From Bacteroidales bacterium (GTDB taxonomy: Bacteria; Bacteroidota; Bacteroidia; Bacteroidales; JALTDM01): 10,455 nucleotides of DNA. A program made the translations under genes and the position numbers. Positions 1 through 7,900 of this stretch are shown in pieces (the stretch's first letter is position 1; each line of letters starts with the position of its first letter). Under the pieces are notes generated by a model. The model worked only from the letters and a program-made list of their open reading frames with translations, was not told where the DNA came from and did no database searches. The stretch lies in the NCBI GenBank assembly GCA_027073875.1, contig JALTEO010000095.1, positions 1 to 10,455 on the forward strand. Direction: 5' to 3'.

Positions 1-494
1 TAGATACTTGTCTGTTTAATACATCAATACCGGTTGATAGTGCAAGTATTTACGATTTTGAAGTTATTAGTGAAGATAGTGTTATCACGAATTGGGTATT
101 TTGGCAAGCAGGCACACCAATTTATCTTGATGTTACAATACATTATACTTCCGGTATAAATCTTATTTATTTGGAAATTATTTGTTCAAGTAAAGCGACT
201 AATATCTACAAGTTCTATGGCGTATTTAACTCAAATGTTGTTGGGGTAAATAACATTACAAAGATTATTAATGTTGAAATATATCCTAATCCTGCTAAAG
301 ATTTTGTAAATATTAAAGTAAACAATAATAAATTGTCGAAAGTCAGTATAACCGATATTTCCGGAAGGATTGTAAAAACAGAACAGTTTAATTCTAACAT
401 AAGAATTGATACCAAAAAACTTGAAGAAGGAATCTATCTGTTTAAAATTGAAACAAATAATGAAACAATAATAAGCAAGGTGTCAATTTATTAA
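1..494 (+). CDS. C-terminal fragment of a T9SS-sorted secreted protein (5' partial)
   Basis: The frame is open from base 3 to the TAA at 492-494, so this is the last 163 residues of a larger protein whose start is outside the window. A TTG at 171 could be mistaken for a start, but the frame continues upstream without a stop. The last ~70 residues match the type IX secretion (Por) sorting domain: an IYPNPAKD-type opening, a central VSITDISGRIV strand, a LEEGIYLFKI strand and a short basic/hydrophobic end. In this family the domain directs export across the outer membrane and is removed or used for anchoring at the surface. The ~90 residues before it (with WVFWQAGTPIYLD and a YLEIICSSKA strand) look like a beta-rich domain that I do not recognise, so the activity of the protein is unknown. 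The gene converges on the minus-strand genes to its right. Confidence 0.88.
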   Translation, partial: DTCLFNTSIPVDSASIYDFEVISEDSVITNWVFWQAGTPIYLDVTIHYTSGINLIYLEIICSSKATNIYKFYGVFNSNVVGVNNITKIINVEIYPNPAKDFVNIKVNNNKLSKVSITDISGRIVKTEQFNSNIRIDTKKLEEGIYLFKIETNNETIISKVSIY

Positions 495-510
495 CCTGAG
501 TTTGACATAA
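491..510 (+). repeat. 20-nt dispersed motif, copy 1
   Basis: The sequence TTAACCTGAGTTTGACATAA starts one base before the TAA stop of the sorting-domain gene, so the stop codon lies inside the motif. A second copy in the same orientation at 9354-9373 differs at one base (C to G in the GACATAA part). Both copies sit at the 3' side of an exported-protein gene. The match is plain in the sequence; the role is unknown and could be the scar of a mobile element end or a conserved 3'-end signal. Confidence 0.55.
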
Positions 511-565
511 TAAATGAATCGCAGAAAGTAAATAGGGATTAAGATTTTGAAAAAAAGTCTTGCAG

Positions 566-757
566 TCATAACGGGTTATTCGTAGGGGTAAAGCTGTTTT
601 CTAGAAAAGTCATTTGTTTTTTCAAAAAACGAATCTCTTTACTCAAAAGGGTTTCTTCTCTGACAGGAAAGAAAAATTTGTGAAGAAATCCCTGATTTTG
701 AGATTTCTCTTTGCGGAATAACCGGTTTTCATTTTTGATTTTGATTTTTCGAAACAT
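566..757 (-). CDS. possible 63-aa basic small protein with strong Shine-Dalgarno
   Basis: The ORF starts at ATG 755-757 and ends in TGA. It is preceded 4 nt upstream by a full AGGAGGT and, ~28 nt upstream, by a near-consensus promoter, so it has a complete expression unit of its own. The product is rich in Lys, Arg, Phe and Asn (starts MFRKIKIKNENRLFRK), has no signal peptide or membrane segment, and resembles no family I know. It is not ribosomal protein bS21 despite the similar size. It is transcribed away from the 862-3499 cluster and converges on the sorting-domain gene. Strong SDs are rare in Bacteroidota, which makes the leader notable. The low-complexity AT-rich composition and internal inverted repeats (684-690 with 702-708; 616-622 with 624-630) leave open that the transcript is a regulatory RNA and the ORF is incidental. 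Confidence 0.42.
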   Translation of the reverse strand: MFRKIKIKNENRLFRKEKSQNQGFLHKFFFPVREETLLSKEIRFLKKQMTFLENSFTPTNNPL

Positions 758-761
758 AATG

Positions 762-768
762 ACCTCCT
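762..768 (-). promoter_or_regulatory. strong Shine-Dalgarno (AGGAGGT)
   Basis: The minus strand reads AGGAGGTCATTATG, placing a seven-base anti-16S match 4 nt before the ATG at 757. No other gene in this window has such a site, as expected for Bacteroidota, where the anti-SD is normally sequestered and SDs are seldom used. Its presence decides the start of the small ORF and hints at special translational control. Confidence 0.65.
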
Positions 769-784
769 CTTTTGTTTTACGATA

Positions 785-815
785 TAAAGATACGGCACAG
801 AAAAGGGCTTGTCAA
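785..815 (-). promoter_or_regulatory. promoter for the 566-757 transcript
   Basis: The minus strand carries TTGACA (810-815), a 17-nt spacer and TATCTTTA (785-792). This fits the general sigma70 layout and also the Bacteroidota pattern, with (C)TTG, 20 nt, then TAnnTTT(G) matching at seven of eight positions. The predicted start is near 778, giving a leader of ~20 nt that holds little more than the SD. Confidence 0.6.
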
Positions 816-861
816 GTTTTTTAACTTTAATTTAGAAATATTAATGGGAGTTAAAAAAGGA

Positions 862-1554
862 TTAATAACCAACAACCTCTTGTTTATACACCGTGCCTTT
901 GTCCACACGGTCTTCTATGGGGATGCCGGAGCCAATCATTGATTGCGAATACAGGTCGGTAGTTTCTTTATAGACTAAACCAATACCGGCAGCAAATTTT
1001 TCAACCGCATATTTTTTTGAAATAAGCGATTCTTCATTTTGTTGTTCTACGGTTAGCACGGAATCAAATGATAGATTATTAATTGTTTCCGGCACATTGG
1101 CTGTTACAATTTGATAGTCTTGCGGATCTAAATCGTTGTAGGCATTGCCATCCCATATTTGCCCTACCTCAGCAGGAAAAATCAATTTGATATACCGGAT
1201 ATTTTCCTCAACTTTTTGAACATTCAAATCCGATATTTGTGCCATCCAAACATCTTTAATGACCCATTGAGCAGTGGTATCTGTTCGCCAATATCGTTCT
1301 AAGCGATACGCCGGTTTCCCGCTTGCGTCGGTAAAAACCGAGTCCACCCGTTCCTTAAGCTGATACGAAACCGTATCATAAACTGCCGATGCTTTATCAA
1401 TGGTAATTTCCATAACCTGATAAATAATCTCATTACCTGTTTTCAGCGGAAAATAAGACTTGCCGGTAAATGGGATAGAATCAGGATTGTCTTTGTGGCA
1501 CGAAGCCGCAAGCATTCCAATAATAATTACTAAACCAATGCGTTTAATTTTCAC
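862..1554 (-). CDS. outer-membrane lipoprotein of unknown function
   Basis: The product is about 230 residues, with an N-terminal basic/hydrophobic signal peptide (MKIKRIGLVIIIGMLAASC) and a lipobox LAAS-C, lipidated Cys at residue 19. The residues after it, HKDN, resemble the Lys/Asp-containing lipoprotein export signal that sends Bacteroidota lipoproteins to the cell surface. The rest is a soluble, probably beta-rich domain beginning YFPLKTGNEIIYQV, an opening common in Bacteroidota hypothetical lipoproteins; I cannot assign a function. I prefer the GTG start at 1552-1554, which gives a standard signal peptide. A TTG at 1561-1563, overlapping the mnmA stop as TTGA, would add three residues. 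Either start lies within a few bases of the mnmA stop, so the two genes are probably translationally coupled. No clear terminator follows; there is only a short T-run at about 853-859. Confidence 0.85.
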   Translation of the reverse strand: MKIKRIGLVIIIGMLAASCHKDNPDSIPFTGKSYFPLKTGNEIIYQVMEITIDKASAVYDTVSYQLKERVDSVFTDASGKPAYRLERYWRTDTTAQWVIKDVWMAQISDLNVQKVEENIRYIKLIFPAEVGQIWDGNAYNDLDPQDYQIVTANVPETINNLSFDSVLTVEQQNEESLISKKYAVEKFAAGIGLVYKETTDLYSQSMIGSGIPIEDRVDKGTVYKQEVVGY

Positions 1555-1559
1555 AATTA

Positions 1560-2642
1560 TCAACTGTCAATTACACCACCACCGACAACGGCATCACCCT
1601 CATAAAATACGGCATTTTGCCCGGGGGTGATGGCAGAAACCGGTTCGTCAAAGATAACTTTTATTTTTTGACCGTCAAAAGACACACGGGATTTTACAGG
1701 TTTACTGCGGTAACGAATCTTTGTATCAAGGTGTTTCTCGCCTTCCCACCGTGCATATTTCATCATATTCCAATTGCTGAGCGTGCATTCCGATTTTAGC
1801 AAATCTTCTTTTTTGCCAAGCGTAACGGTATTTTTCCCGGCATCAATTTTTACGACAAAAGCGGGGTAACCCAATGCAATACCCAAGCCCTTGCGTTGCC
1901 CGATTGTAAAATGATAGTATCCGGCATTTTTCCCAAGAAATTCACCATCGATAGAAATAAACCGGCCTTCTCCAATTTTTGAAATTTCCGGCACATTGTC
2001 TTTCAGAAAATGACGATAATCGTTGTCGGGGACAAAACAGAGCTCCTGACTGTCGCTCTTGGCAGCCATTTTATTAAAACCATTTCCGGCCGCAATTTCA
2101 CGGATTTTTCTCTTGTCGAAATCCCCCAGCGGGAAAATTGTTTTTGAAAGTGCTTCTTGAGACAGTTGCCACAAAAAATAAGATTGATCTTTGGATTCAT
2201 CATTTCCTTTCCGGATAAAATACTGTCCGTTCTCCTGCGAAATATTAGCATAATGTCCTGTGGCAATAAACTGACAATCAAGCTGATTAGCAAACTGAAT
2301 CATCTCACCCCATTTGATGATACGGTTACAAATGGCACAAGGATTGGGTGTTCTGCCGTTCAAATATTCATCTACAAAATTTTGGATAACTGTCTGCCGG
2401 AATAAATTGCGGTAATCTAAAAAATGATGTTCAATACCCAGTTTTTCAGCTAATTCTTTTGCTTCCGTTAATGCTTCCACCGTACAACATCCTTTCTTAT
2501 TGTCCATACAAGATTCTGAAACGGCATCCCACGAACGAAAAGTTGCTCCAACCACCTCGTATCCTTGCTGCTGAAGCAAAATAGCAGCCACGGAACTGTC
2601 CACGCCGCCACTCATACCTAAAAGTACGCGTTGTTTTTCCAT
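1560..2642 (-). CDS. mnmA: tRNA-specific 2-thiouridylase MnmA
   Basis: This cytoplasmic enzyme puts sulfur on C2 of U34 in tRNAs for Lys, Glu and Gln, using ATP to adenylate the base and a relayed persulfide. With the ATG at 2642 the protein has 360 residues, normal for the family. Visible motifs are the PP-loop SGGVDSS (11-17), TPNPCAICN (99-107; Cys105 just before Asn is the likely nucleophile), ATGHYA (127-132), DQSYFL (152-157), SQELCF with Cys202 as the likely persulfide carrier, and GQRKGLG (248-254). It also has a CCT pair at 52-54 in the GCC motif typical of many MnmA proteins. An in-frame ATG six codons upstream (2658-2660) is possible, but the ATG at 2642 shares its A with the TAA of the upstream gene (TAATG), a typical coupled start. 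It lies between two exported-protein genes in one cluster. Confidence 0.96.
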   Translation of the reverse strand: MEKQRVLLGMSGGVDSSVAAILLQQQGYEVVGATFRSWDAVSESCMDNKKGCCTVEALTEAKELAEKLGIEHHFLDYRNLFRQTVIQNFVDEYLNGRTPNPCAICNRIIKWGEMIQFANQLDCQFIATGHYANISQENGQYFIRKGNDESKDQSYFLWQLSQEALSKTIFPLGDFDKRKIREIAAGNGFNKMAAKSDSQELCFVPDNDYRHFLKDNVPEISKIGEGRFISIDGEFLGKNAGYYHFTIGQRKGLGIALGYPAFVVKIDAGKNTVTLGKKEDLLKSECTLSNWNMMKYARWEGEKHLDTKIRYRSKPVKSRVSFDGQKIKVIFDEPVSAITPGQNAVFYEGDAVVGGGVIDS

Positions 2643-3499
2643 TAATGGCTGTTTTCCCAATCTTGTTTTTTAGTATTCCCATTAAAAAACATATCTTCTG
2701 ATGGCTCGGGGATTTTCCCTTTTTGCTTTTCCCATTCCTCTACTTGTTTGGTGAATTTTTTATCTAACTCATCTTGATTTTCAGCTATGCCCTGATGATA
2801 AATTATGGTATGGTCAATATTACCTGAAGAAGAATAAAATGTCCATTTCCCGTCTTTCAAATTATTTTTATAGCTACCTGTTATTTTAAATTTTCCTGAT
2901 GGGTAATAAATATAAATTTTCCCTTCAAACTTATCATTTACAACTTGTTGCTCTGTTTCTTTTTCTCCATTGTCGTAGTATCGTATCTCCACACCGTTTT
3001 TCTTTCCATTTTTATATGTTACTTTGTATGATGGCTTACCACTATGATAATAAATGATTTTTGTCCCATTAATTATGCCGTGGTCATAATCAATTTCTGC
3101 TGATTTCAACTCTTGTGTGTTGTAATATATCCAATGTCCTTCTTTTAGTTTTTGCTCAATAAAATGTCCTTTTGCCAAGAGCTTGCCATCGTCCCAGAAA
3201 TAGGTAACCGAAGCTAAACTATCCGGATTTTCAGGATATTTTATTAATGCAAATAACTGTCCGTTTTCGTAGTAGCGTTTGTAGGTTCCTATCAGTTTAT
3301 TGTTTCTAAAAGTTGCCTGATAAGCCAAATTCCCATTTTTGTATTTCTTTTCCCAGTAGCCCTGTTTGTTGCCATTAATATCGGTATAATTCCGTAGGGA
3401 ATCGCCTTTTTGTCCAATATTTTGCGACCAACCAAAATTTGACAAGCTCACCATTATTACGATAATGATTAATGTTTTAAGTAAATAATTGTGTTTCAT
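2642..3499 (-). CDS. secreted YwqK/MORN-repeat protein
   Basis: The product has 285 residues. An N-terminal signal peptide (hydrophobic stretch ~9-22, likely cleavage before Gln26 after FGWS) points to export to the periplasm or beyond. Residues ~44-238 consist of about eight tandem units of ~20 residues in the MORN/YwqK style, with recurring GxW/GxY and YYxNGxL cores (KNGNLAYQATF, YYENGQLFALIKY, KEGHWIYYNTQEL, YYDNGEKETE, KDGKWTFYSSSG). The tail (~239-285) is charged and probably flexible. The family is often annotated as YwqK antitoxin, but no toxin gene lies nearby, so that name should not be read as a function. It is the first gene of the cluster with mnmA and the lipoprotein; its TAA overlaps the mnmA ATG by one base. 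A candidate promoter lies ~185 nt upstream. Confidence 0.88.
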   Translation of the reverse strand: MKHNYLLKTLIIIVIMVSLSNFGWSQNIGQKGDSLRNYTDINGNKQGYWEKKYKNGNLAYQATFRNNKLIGTYKRYYENGQLFALIKYPENPDSLASVTYFWDDGKLLAKGHFIEQKLKEGHWIYYNTQELKSAEIDYDHGIINGTKIIYYHSGKPSYKVTYKNGKKNGVEIRYYDNGEKETEQQVVNDKFEGKIYIYYPSGKFKITGSYKNNLKDGKWTFYSSSGNIDHTIIYHQGIAENQDELDKKFTKQVEEWEKQKGKIPEPSEDMFFNGNTKKQDWENSH

Positions 3500-3516
3500 A
3501 CGATAATACTATTTTT

Positions 3517-3598
3517 TAAGACCTTTGCAAAACTTTTAATTTTGTTACCCTGAAAATATTCAGAATAGCAGTTTCTTTTGGGTGTCGCAAAGGACTCG
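3517..3598. repeat. REP-like imperfect palindrome, element 1
   Basis: An ~80-bp imperfect inverted repeat. The outer arms are AGACCTTTGC (3519-3528) and GCAAAGGACT (3587-3596), 9 of 10 bases complementary. The centre is CTGAA (3550-3554), loop AATA, TTCAG (3559-3563). It lies in the presumed 5' leader of the YwqK-mnmA-lipoprotein transcript. The 18 bases at 3517-3534 match 4896-4913 on the other strand at 16 positions, and a GTTACCCTGA block here corresponds to GTCATTCTGA there, so the two are members of one repeat family. It could fold in RNA or be a non-autonomous mobile repeat. Confidence 0.55.
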
Positions 3599-3682
3599 AA
3601 AAGTTAAATTTTTATATCTGATATAGTTTATAAACATACTTATGTAAAAAAAATTTTAGTTTTAGCTTATTTTTAGCTTTGA

Positions 3683-3713
3683 CAAAGATACAAAAGAAAG
3701 TTTAAGCTGTAAA
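3683..3713 (-). promoter_or_regulatory. candidate promoter of the YwqK-mnmA-lipoprotein cluster
   Basis: The minus strand has TATCTTTG (3683-3690), a full match to the Bacteroidota -7 box TAnnTTTG. Nineteen nt upstream is TTTA (3710-3713), three of four bases of the TTTG box. The predicted transcript would have a leader of ~175 nt that includes the palindromic repeat at 3517-3598. No closer match was seen before the start at 3499. Confidence 0.45.
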
Positions 3714-3772
3714 ATTAACGCTTAGTGTCAGTGTTATTCTAAAACAACGCCGGTACTTTTACAGTAAAGATT

Positions 3773-4750
3773 TTACATCAAATCCGTAATTATCATTGTT
3801 AGGATTTCTTGCATTTCCATTCCTTTTTCTTTGGCTTGTTTGGGAAATAAGCTTTTCTCGCTCATTCCCGGAACGGTATTGATTTCAATAAAATAGGGTA
3901 TTTCATTTTTGATAATAAAATCTACCCGCACAATGCCTTTACACTGAAACAAATCGTAAATCCGGCTTGAAGCATCTTGTATTTTTTGAATAATCTCATC
4001 GGGTAATCTTGCCGGTGTTATTTCCTGTGTCTTGCCTTCGGTATATTTTGCCTCGTAATCAAAAAACTCATTATCGGTAACAATCTCTGTCGGCGGAAAA
4101 ACAAATGCTTCTTTTTTTGTTTTAAAAACACCACAAGAAACTTCTGTTCCCTCAATAAACTCCTCAACGATAACGCCTCGGGGGTCTTCGGCAAATGCTT
4201 CGCCAATAGCCGCTGTTAGCGTTTCTTTGTCTTTAACTTTTGATACACCGAAACTGGAACCCGATGCATTGGGTTTTACAAAACAAGGCAGGTTTAGTTC
4301 TTCTATAATATTTTCAGAAGAAAACATATTCTTCTTGCTCAAGAATAACGATTTGGCTGAAACAACACCAAATTGTTTTAAAAATAATTTGGATTGATAT
4401 TTATCAAAAGTCAAGACAGAAGTTCTGACTCCCGCTGTAGAATAGGGAACACCTATCATATCAAAATATCCCTGAATTACACCATTTTCGCCCGGGTGTC
4501 CGTGAATAAGAATAAAAGCAAAATCAAATTTTATTTTTTGGTTGTTAAATGAAAAACTGAAGTCTGCTTTGTTTACAGGTACATCACACACTAAATCGCT
4601 TTTAACCACCCATCCGTCTTTTGAGATGTTTACAATAAAAACTTCGTAACGATTTCTGTCCAAATTTTTGGCTACTTGCTCTCCGCTTTGTATGGAGATA
4701 ACTGCTTCCGGTGAATAGCCACCAACAACTACGGCAATATTTTTTTTCAT
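3773..4750 (-). CDS. ddl: D-alanine--D-alanine ligase
   Basis: This ATP-grasp enzyme joins two D-Ala in the cytoplasm to make the dipeptide added to the UDP-MurNAc peptide in peptidoglycan synthesis. The length of 325 residues is normal. Motifs in order: GGYSPE (10-15, the Glu of the N-terminal substrate site), HGHPGENGVIQG (83-94), DKYQSK (116-121), CFVKP (156-160), ASGSSFGVSKV (162-172), VEEFIEGTEVS (195-205), FFDYEAKY (229-236), RVDF (275-278) and EINTVPGM (289-296). The Lys-Tyr of EAKY is that of ordinary D-Ala-D-Ala ligases, not the Phe or other forms linked to D-Ala-D-Lac specificity. The usual EHE/ERE-VS segment is AVIS here, a modest variation. The next gene upstream on the same strand ends 190 nt away, and a repeat element lies between, so it may or may not share a transcript. 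No mur genes are in the window. Confidence 0.95.
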   Translation of the reverse strand: MKKNIAVVVGGYSPEAVISIQSGEQVAKNLDRNRYEVFIVNISKDGWVVKSDLVCDVPVNKADFSFSFNNQKIKFDFAFILIHGHPGENGVIQGYFDMIGVPYSTAGVRTSVLTFDKYQSKLFLKQFGVVSAKSLFLSKKNMFSSENIIEELNLPCFVKPNASGSSFGVSKVKDKETLTAAIGEAFAEDPRGVIVEEFIEGTEVSCGVFKTKKEAFVFPPTEIVTDNEFFDYEAKYTEGKTQEITPARLPDEIIQKIQDASSRIYDLFQCKGIVRVDFIIKNEIPYFIEINTVPGMSEKSLFPKQAKEKGMEMQEILTMIITDLM

Positions 4751-4765
4751 CTGTTTATTTTTTAG

Positions 4766-4782
4766 TTCACAAAGTTTGTGAA
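4766..4782. promoter_or_regulatory. 17-bp palindrome just upstream of ddl
   Basis: TTCACAAA-G-TTTGTGAA is a perfect 8+8 inverted repeat with a one-base spacer, ending 15 nt before the ddl ATG. On the minus strand it contains AAACTTTG, one base off the TAnnTTTG -7 box, but no good TTTG box lies at the right distance. It could be a regulator-binding dyad; chance is possible in AT-rich DNA. Confidence 0.3.
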
Positions 4783-4803
4783 GTTGAATATTCGTAAAGT
4801 AGT

Positions 4804-4913
4804 GCTGTCATGCTGAACGGAGTGAAGCATCTGTAAATGATTACCATTCAGTATTTTGAGATTCTTCGCGATGCTCAGAATGACAGCTTCTTTTGAGTTT
4901 TTCAAAGGTCTCA
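4804..4913. repeat. REP-like palindromic element 2 with flanking conserved block
   Basis: Arms GCTGTCATGCTGAAC... (4804-4833) and ...GATGCTCAGAATGACAGC (ending 4887) are imperfectly complementary, with about 21 of 30 bases pairing and eight perfect bases at the tips. The interior contains GTGAAGCATCT and GAGATTCTTCGCG halves. This is the familiar GTCATnCTGAnCG...GAAGnATCT repeat type that I recall from many Bacteroidota genomes. The adjoining block AGTTTTTCAAAGGTCTCA (4896-4913) is shared with element 1. It lies between the stop of the glycogen fusion and ddl, where its hairpin could stabilise or end the upstream mRNA. Confidence 0.7.
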
Positions 4914-4940
4914 CATTTTTCATTCGTAATTAATAATTCT

Positions 4941-7900
4941 TTACAGCCATTTTACCAAATCCATCTCATAGGTGTGTGCCATTAACTTATTCTCGGGGAA
5001 AATCCGAATAGCATAATTGTAAACGCCCGCCTGTGTTACAGGAATATTGCATTCATAAATGACTTCATTATTTTCAACTTGTATCATTGTGAATTTATCA
5101 TTGTGAATTAATTCTGTAACCGTTTCATTTTCCTTTTTTCCAAAAATAATTTCTACCCCGATATCTTCGGGCTGTAATCCTGTTAATTGTAATTTCACTT
5201 TGGCATAAAAGTTATCACCTAATTCCAATGGTTTATCATTTGAATCAGGCAAAATCAGTTCCAGCACTTTTATTTTGTCCCAGTTTTGGAGAATATTATT
5301 TTTCCACAACACTAAATTGTTCAGCTTTTCAAAATTGTTATCTGCCAAAAATTTGGTTCTTTTTGCCAACTTAGAATAATATTTCTCAAAATAATCATTC
5401 ATCATCCTTTTTGTGGTAAACCGCGGAGCAATCCAAGCAATCGTATTTTTTATTTGGTCAATCCATTCTTTGGCAGGTTGACCTTTCTCGCCACCATAGA
5501 ACGCAGGAACTATTTCTTTTTCAATAATTTGATAAAGCACTTCCGCATCAAACTCATCTTGAACCTGTTGATTCTGAAAAGTTTTTTCTTTGCTGAGTGC
5601 CCATCCAGCACCTTCGCGATAACCCTCTGCCCACCATCCGTCGAGCACGCTGAGGTTAGGTACCCCGTTCATTATGGCTTTTTCGCCGCTGGTTCCCGAT
5701 GCTTCCAATGGACGGGTCGGTGTGTTCATCCATACATCTACTCCGGCAATCAGCGTTTTGGCAAATGCCATATTATAGTCTTCGATAAAAATTATTTTTC
5801 CGGCAAACGGCTCTTCCATTGACAGGTCGTAAATCATTTTAATTAAATCCTTGCCTGCTTGGTCGGCAGGATGTGCCTTGCCTGCAAAAACAAACTGAAC
5901 CGGATGTTTCGGGTCGTTTACCAATGCGGCTAATTTCTCTTTATTTTTAAAGAGCAGGTGTGCCCTTTTGTAGGTGGCAAAACGGCGGGCAAAACCTATT
6001 GTCAGCGTTTTATCATCTATTTTGTTGATAATGTCCATCATTTTCGATGGGGCATACTTTTTATTTTTTAAGTCGTAAAGCAGTTTTTGTTTAATTGTCT
6101 CAAATAATTTTTTCCGTAGTGTATTTTTTATCTTGATGATTGTCCGGTTATCAACAGATTGTATTGGTTCCCAGCTTTTCGTATTGTTCTGTAGCTCAAT
6201 GGAATTGGCTTTAAATGTTTGAGCAAACAATGTCTTCCATTCGGGGGCAGTCCATGTGTCAAAATGGACACCATTCGTTACGAAACCGATATTAATCTCG
6301 TTCGGGAAATAATTTTTCCATAACGGTGCAAACATTTTTTGGCTAACGGCACCATGAATTTGACTGACACCGTTTATTTCTTGTGAAAGTTTCAGGGCAA
6401 AAATACTCATCGAAAAATTTTCCGATTGGTTTTCCCTGTTGGCTTTTCCCCATTCCATAAACGAATCCCACGAAATGTTCATTTGCTCAACAAAATGACC
6501 GAGATATTTTCGCAACAAATCTTCCACAAAAGTATCGTGTCCGGCAGGAACAGGTGTATGTGTCGTAAACAACGAAGACGAACGAACCATTTCGTATGCC
6601 TGAATAAACGAAAGTTTTTGTCCATTGATGAATTGGTTCAATCGCTCTAAATGAATAAAAGCGGCATGCCCCTCATTCAAATGATAAACTAAAGGATTTA
6701 TCCGCAATTTTTTTAGCAGTTTAACACCACCAATACCGAGTAAAATCTCTTGCTGTAAGCGATATTCTTTATCGCCACCATAAAGATGATAAGTTAATTT
6801 CCTGTCGGTGTCATTGTTTTCTTCAACATCCGTATCCAACAAATACAGCGAAACAGAACCGACCTTCAGTTGCCATGCCTTTGCCGTTATTGTTCTTCCC
6901 GGAAAAGGTAATTTTATTTTTACCCACTCACCCCTTTCGTCACGAACGGGAACAACCGGTAAATGCGATAGTTTTTGTGCCGAATAAATTTCCTGTTGTT
7001 CTCCCTTTGGTGAAATTTCTTGCTCAAAATAACCGTAACGGTAAAGCAATCCCATTCCTACAAAGTTTTTTTTGTCGTCGCTGGCTTGTTTCAAAAAATC
7101 TCCGGCAAGAATTCCCAGTCCACCCGAATAAATTCTGACAGTATGATGTAATCCGTATTCCATACTAAAATATGCAATCAAATCGCCTGTCTTGGTTTCT
7201 CTTTCAGCAAGATAATTTTGGAAGTTACTATAAACGCTATTTAACTGTTCTTGGAAGTTTTTATCTTTTTTCAACCGGTTAAAATCATCGAAGTCCAGTA
7301 TTTCCAAAAGGTGTACGGGATTTTGTTTGCATTCGTCCCATTTCCCGGGGTTGGTAGCACGAAACAAGTCCGTTGCTTCATCATGCCACGCCCACCAAAG
7401 GTTATTGGCAATTTCCAGAAGGGGTTTGAAATTTTCAGGCAGTTTTGATTTTACCAATACTTTTTTCCATTCCGGCTGATTTTCTATGGGAATATTAAAG
7501 TCATGTATGGCAAGTTTGGAAGCATAAGCAAAAAATCGTTCTTTACTTTTTGTAATGGCTTTGTCGTAAGCAATGAAATAGTTTTTTGACAAATTTCCCC
7601 AAAGGGCTTTTTGTGCAATTGTTCTTGCATTTTGAGCAATCTCTTCAATCTCGGCAGGTTGTTTTTTCAGAAATGACAAAATCGTTTGCTTAATATTGCT
7701 AACAACTTCCTTATCGTTAAAATCGTTGCGTTGAATAATGTAAACAGATTTATTCTCAATGCCTTGCAGAGAATTTACCCAATGGGAAAATCCGGCAAGC
7801 GTGGTTGTAACGGTTGGTATTTTAAACCCGATACTTTCGAGCGGCGTATAACCCCATGGCTCATAGTAAGAAGGATAAACAGTTAAGTCAAAAGCAGGTA

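Noticed and set aside
215..415. Minus-strand 66-codon ORF
   Set aside because: It lies inside the sorting-domain gene in antisense, with no motif and no leader signals.
171..494. A 107-residue gene starting at TTG 171
   Set aside because: The same frame is open back to base 3 and the sequence reads on as one protein, so the TTG is internal.
541..566. Intrinsic terminator after the small minus-strand ORF (AAGAC-T7-CAAAATCTT)
   Set aside because: The stem has only four plus three pairs with a mismatch and the T-run is in the loop rather than after the stem.
566..757. Ribosomal protein bS21, suggested by size and the strong SD
   Set aside because: The product lacks the bS21 pattern (conserved N-terminal VKEGENIERALKKFKRK-type segment), so only the leader is similar in kind.
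2642..3499. YwqK antitoxin of a toxin-antitoxin pair
   Set aside because: The protein is exported and no candidate toxin gene is adjacent. The name reflects repeat similarity only.
3754..3775. Terminator hairpin after ddl (TTTTAC-A-GTAAAG)
   Set aside because: A five-pair stem with a one-base loop cannot fold sterically as written and no T-run follows on the minus strand.
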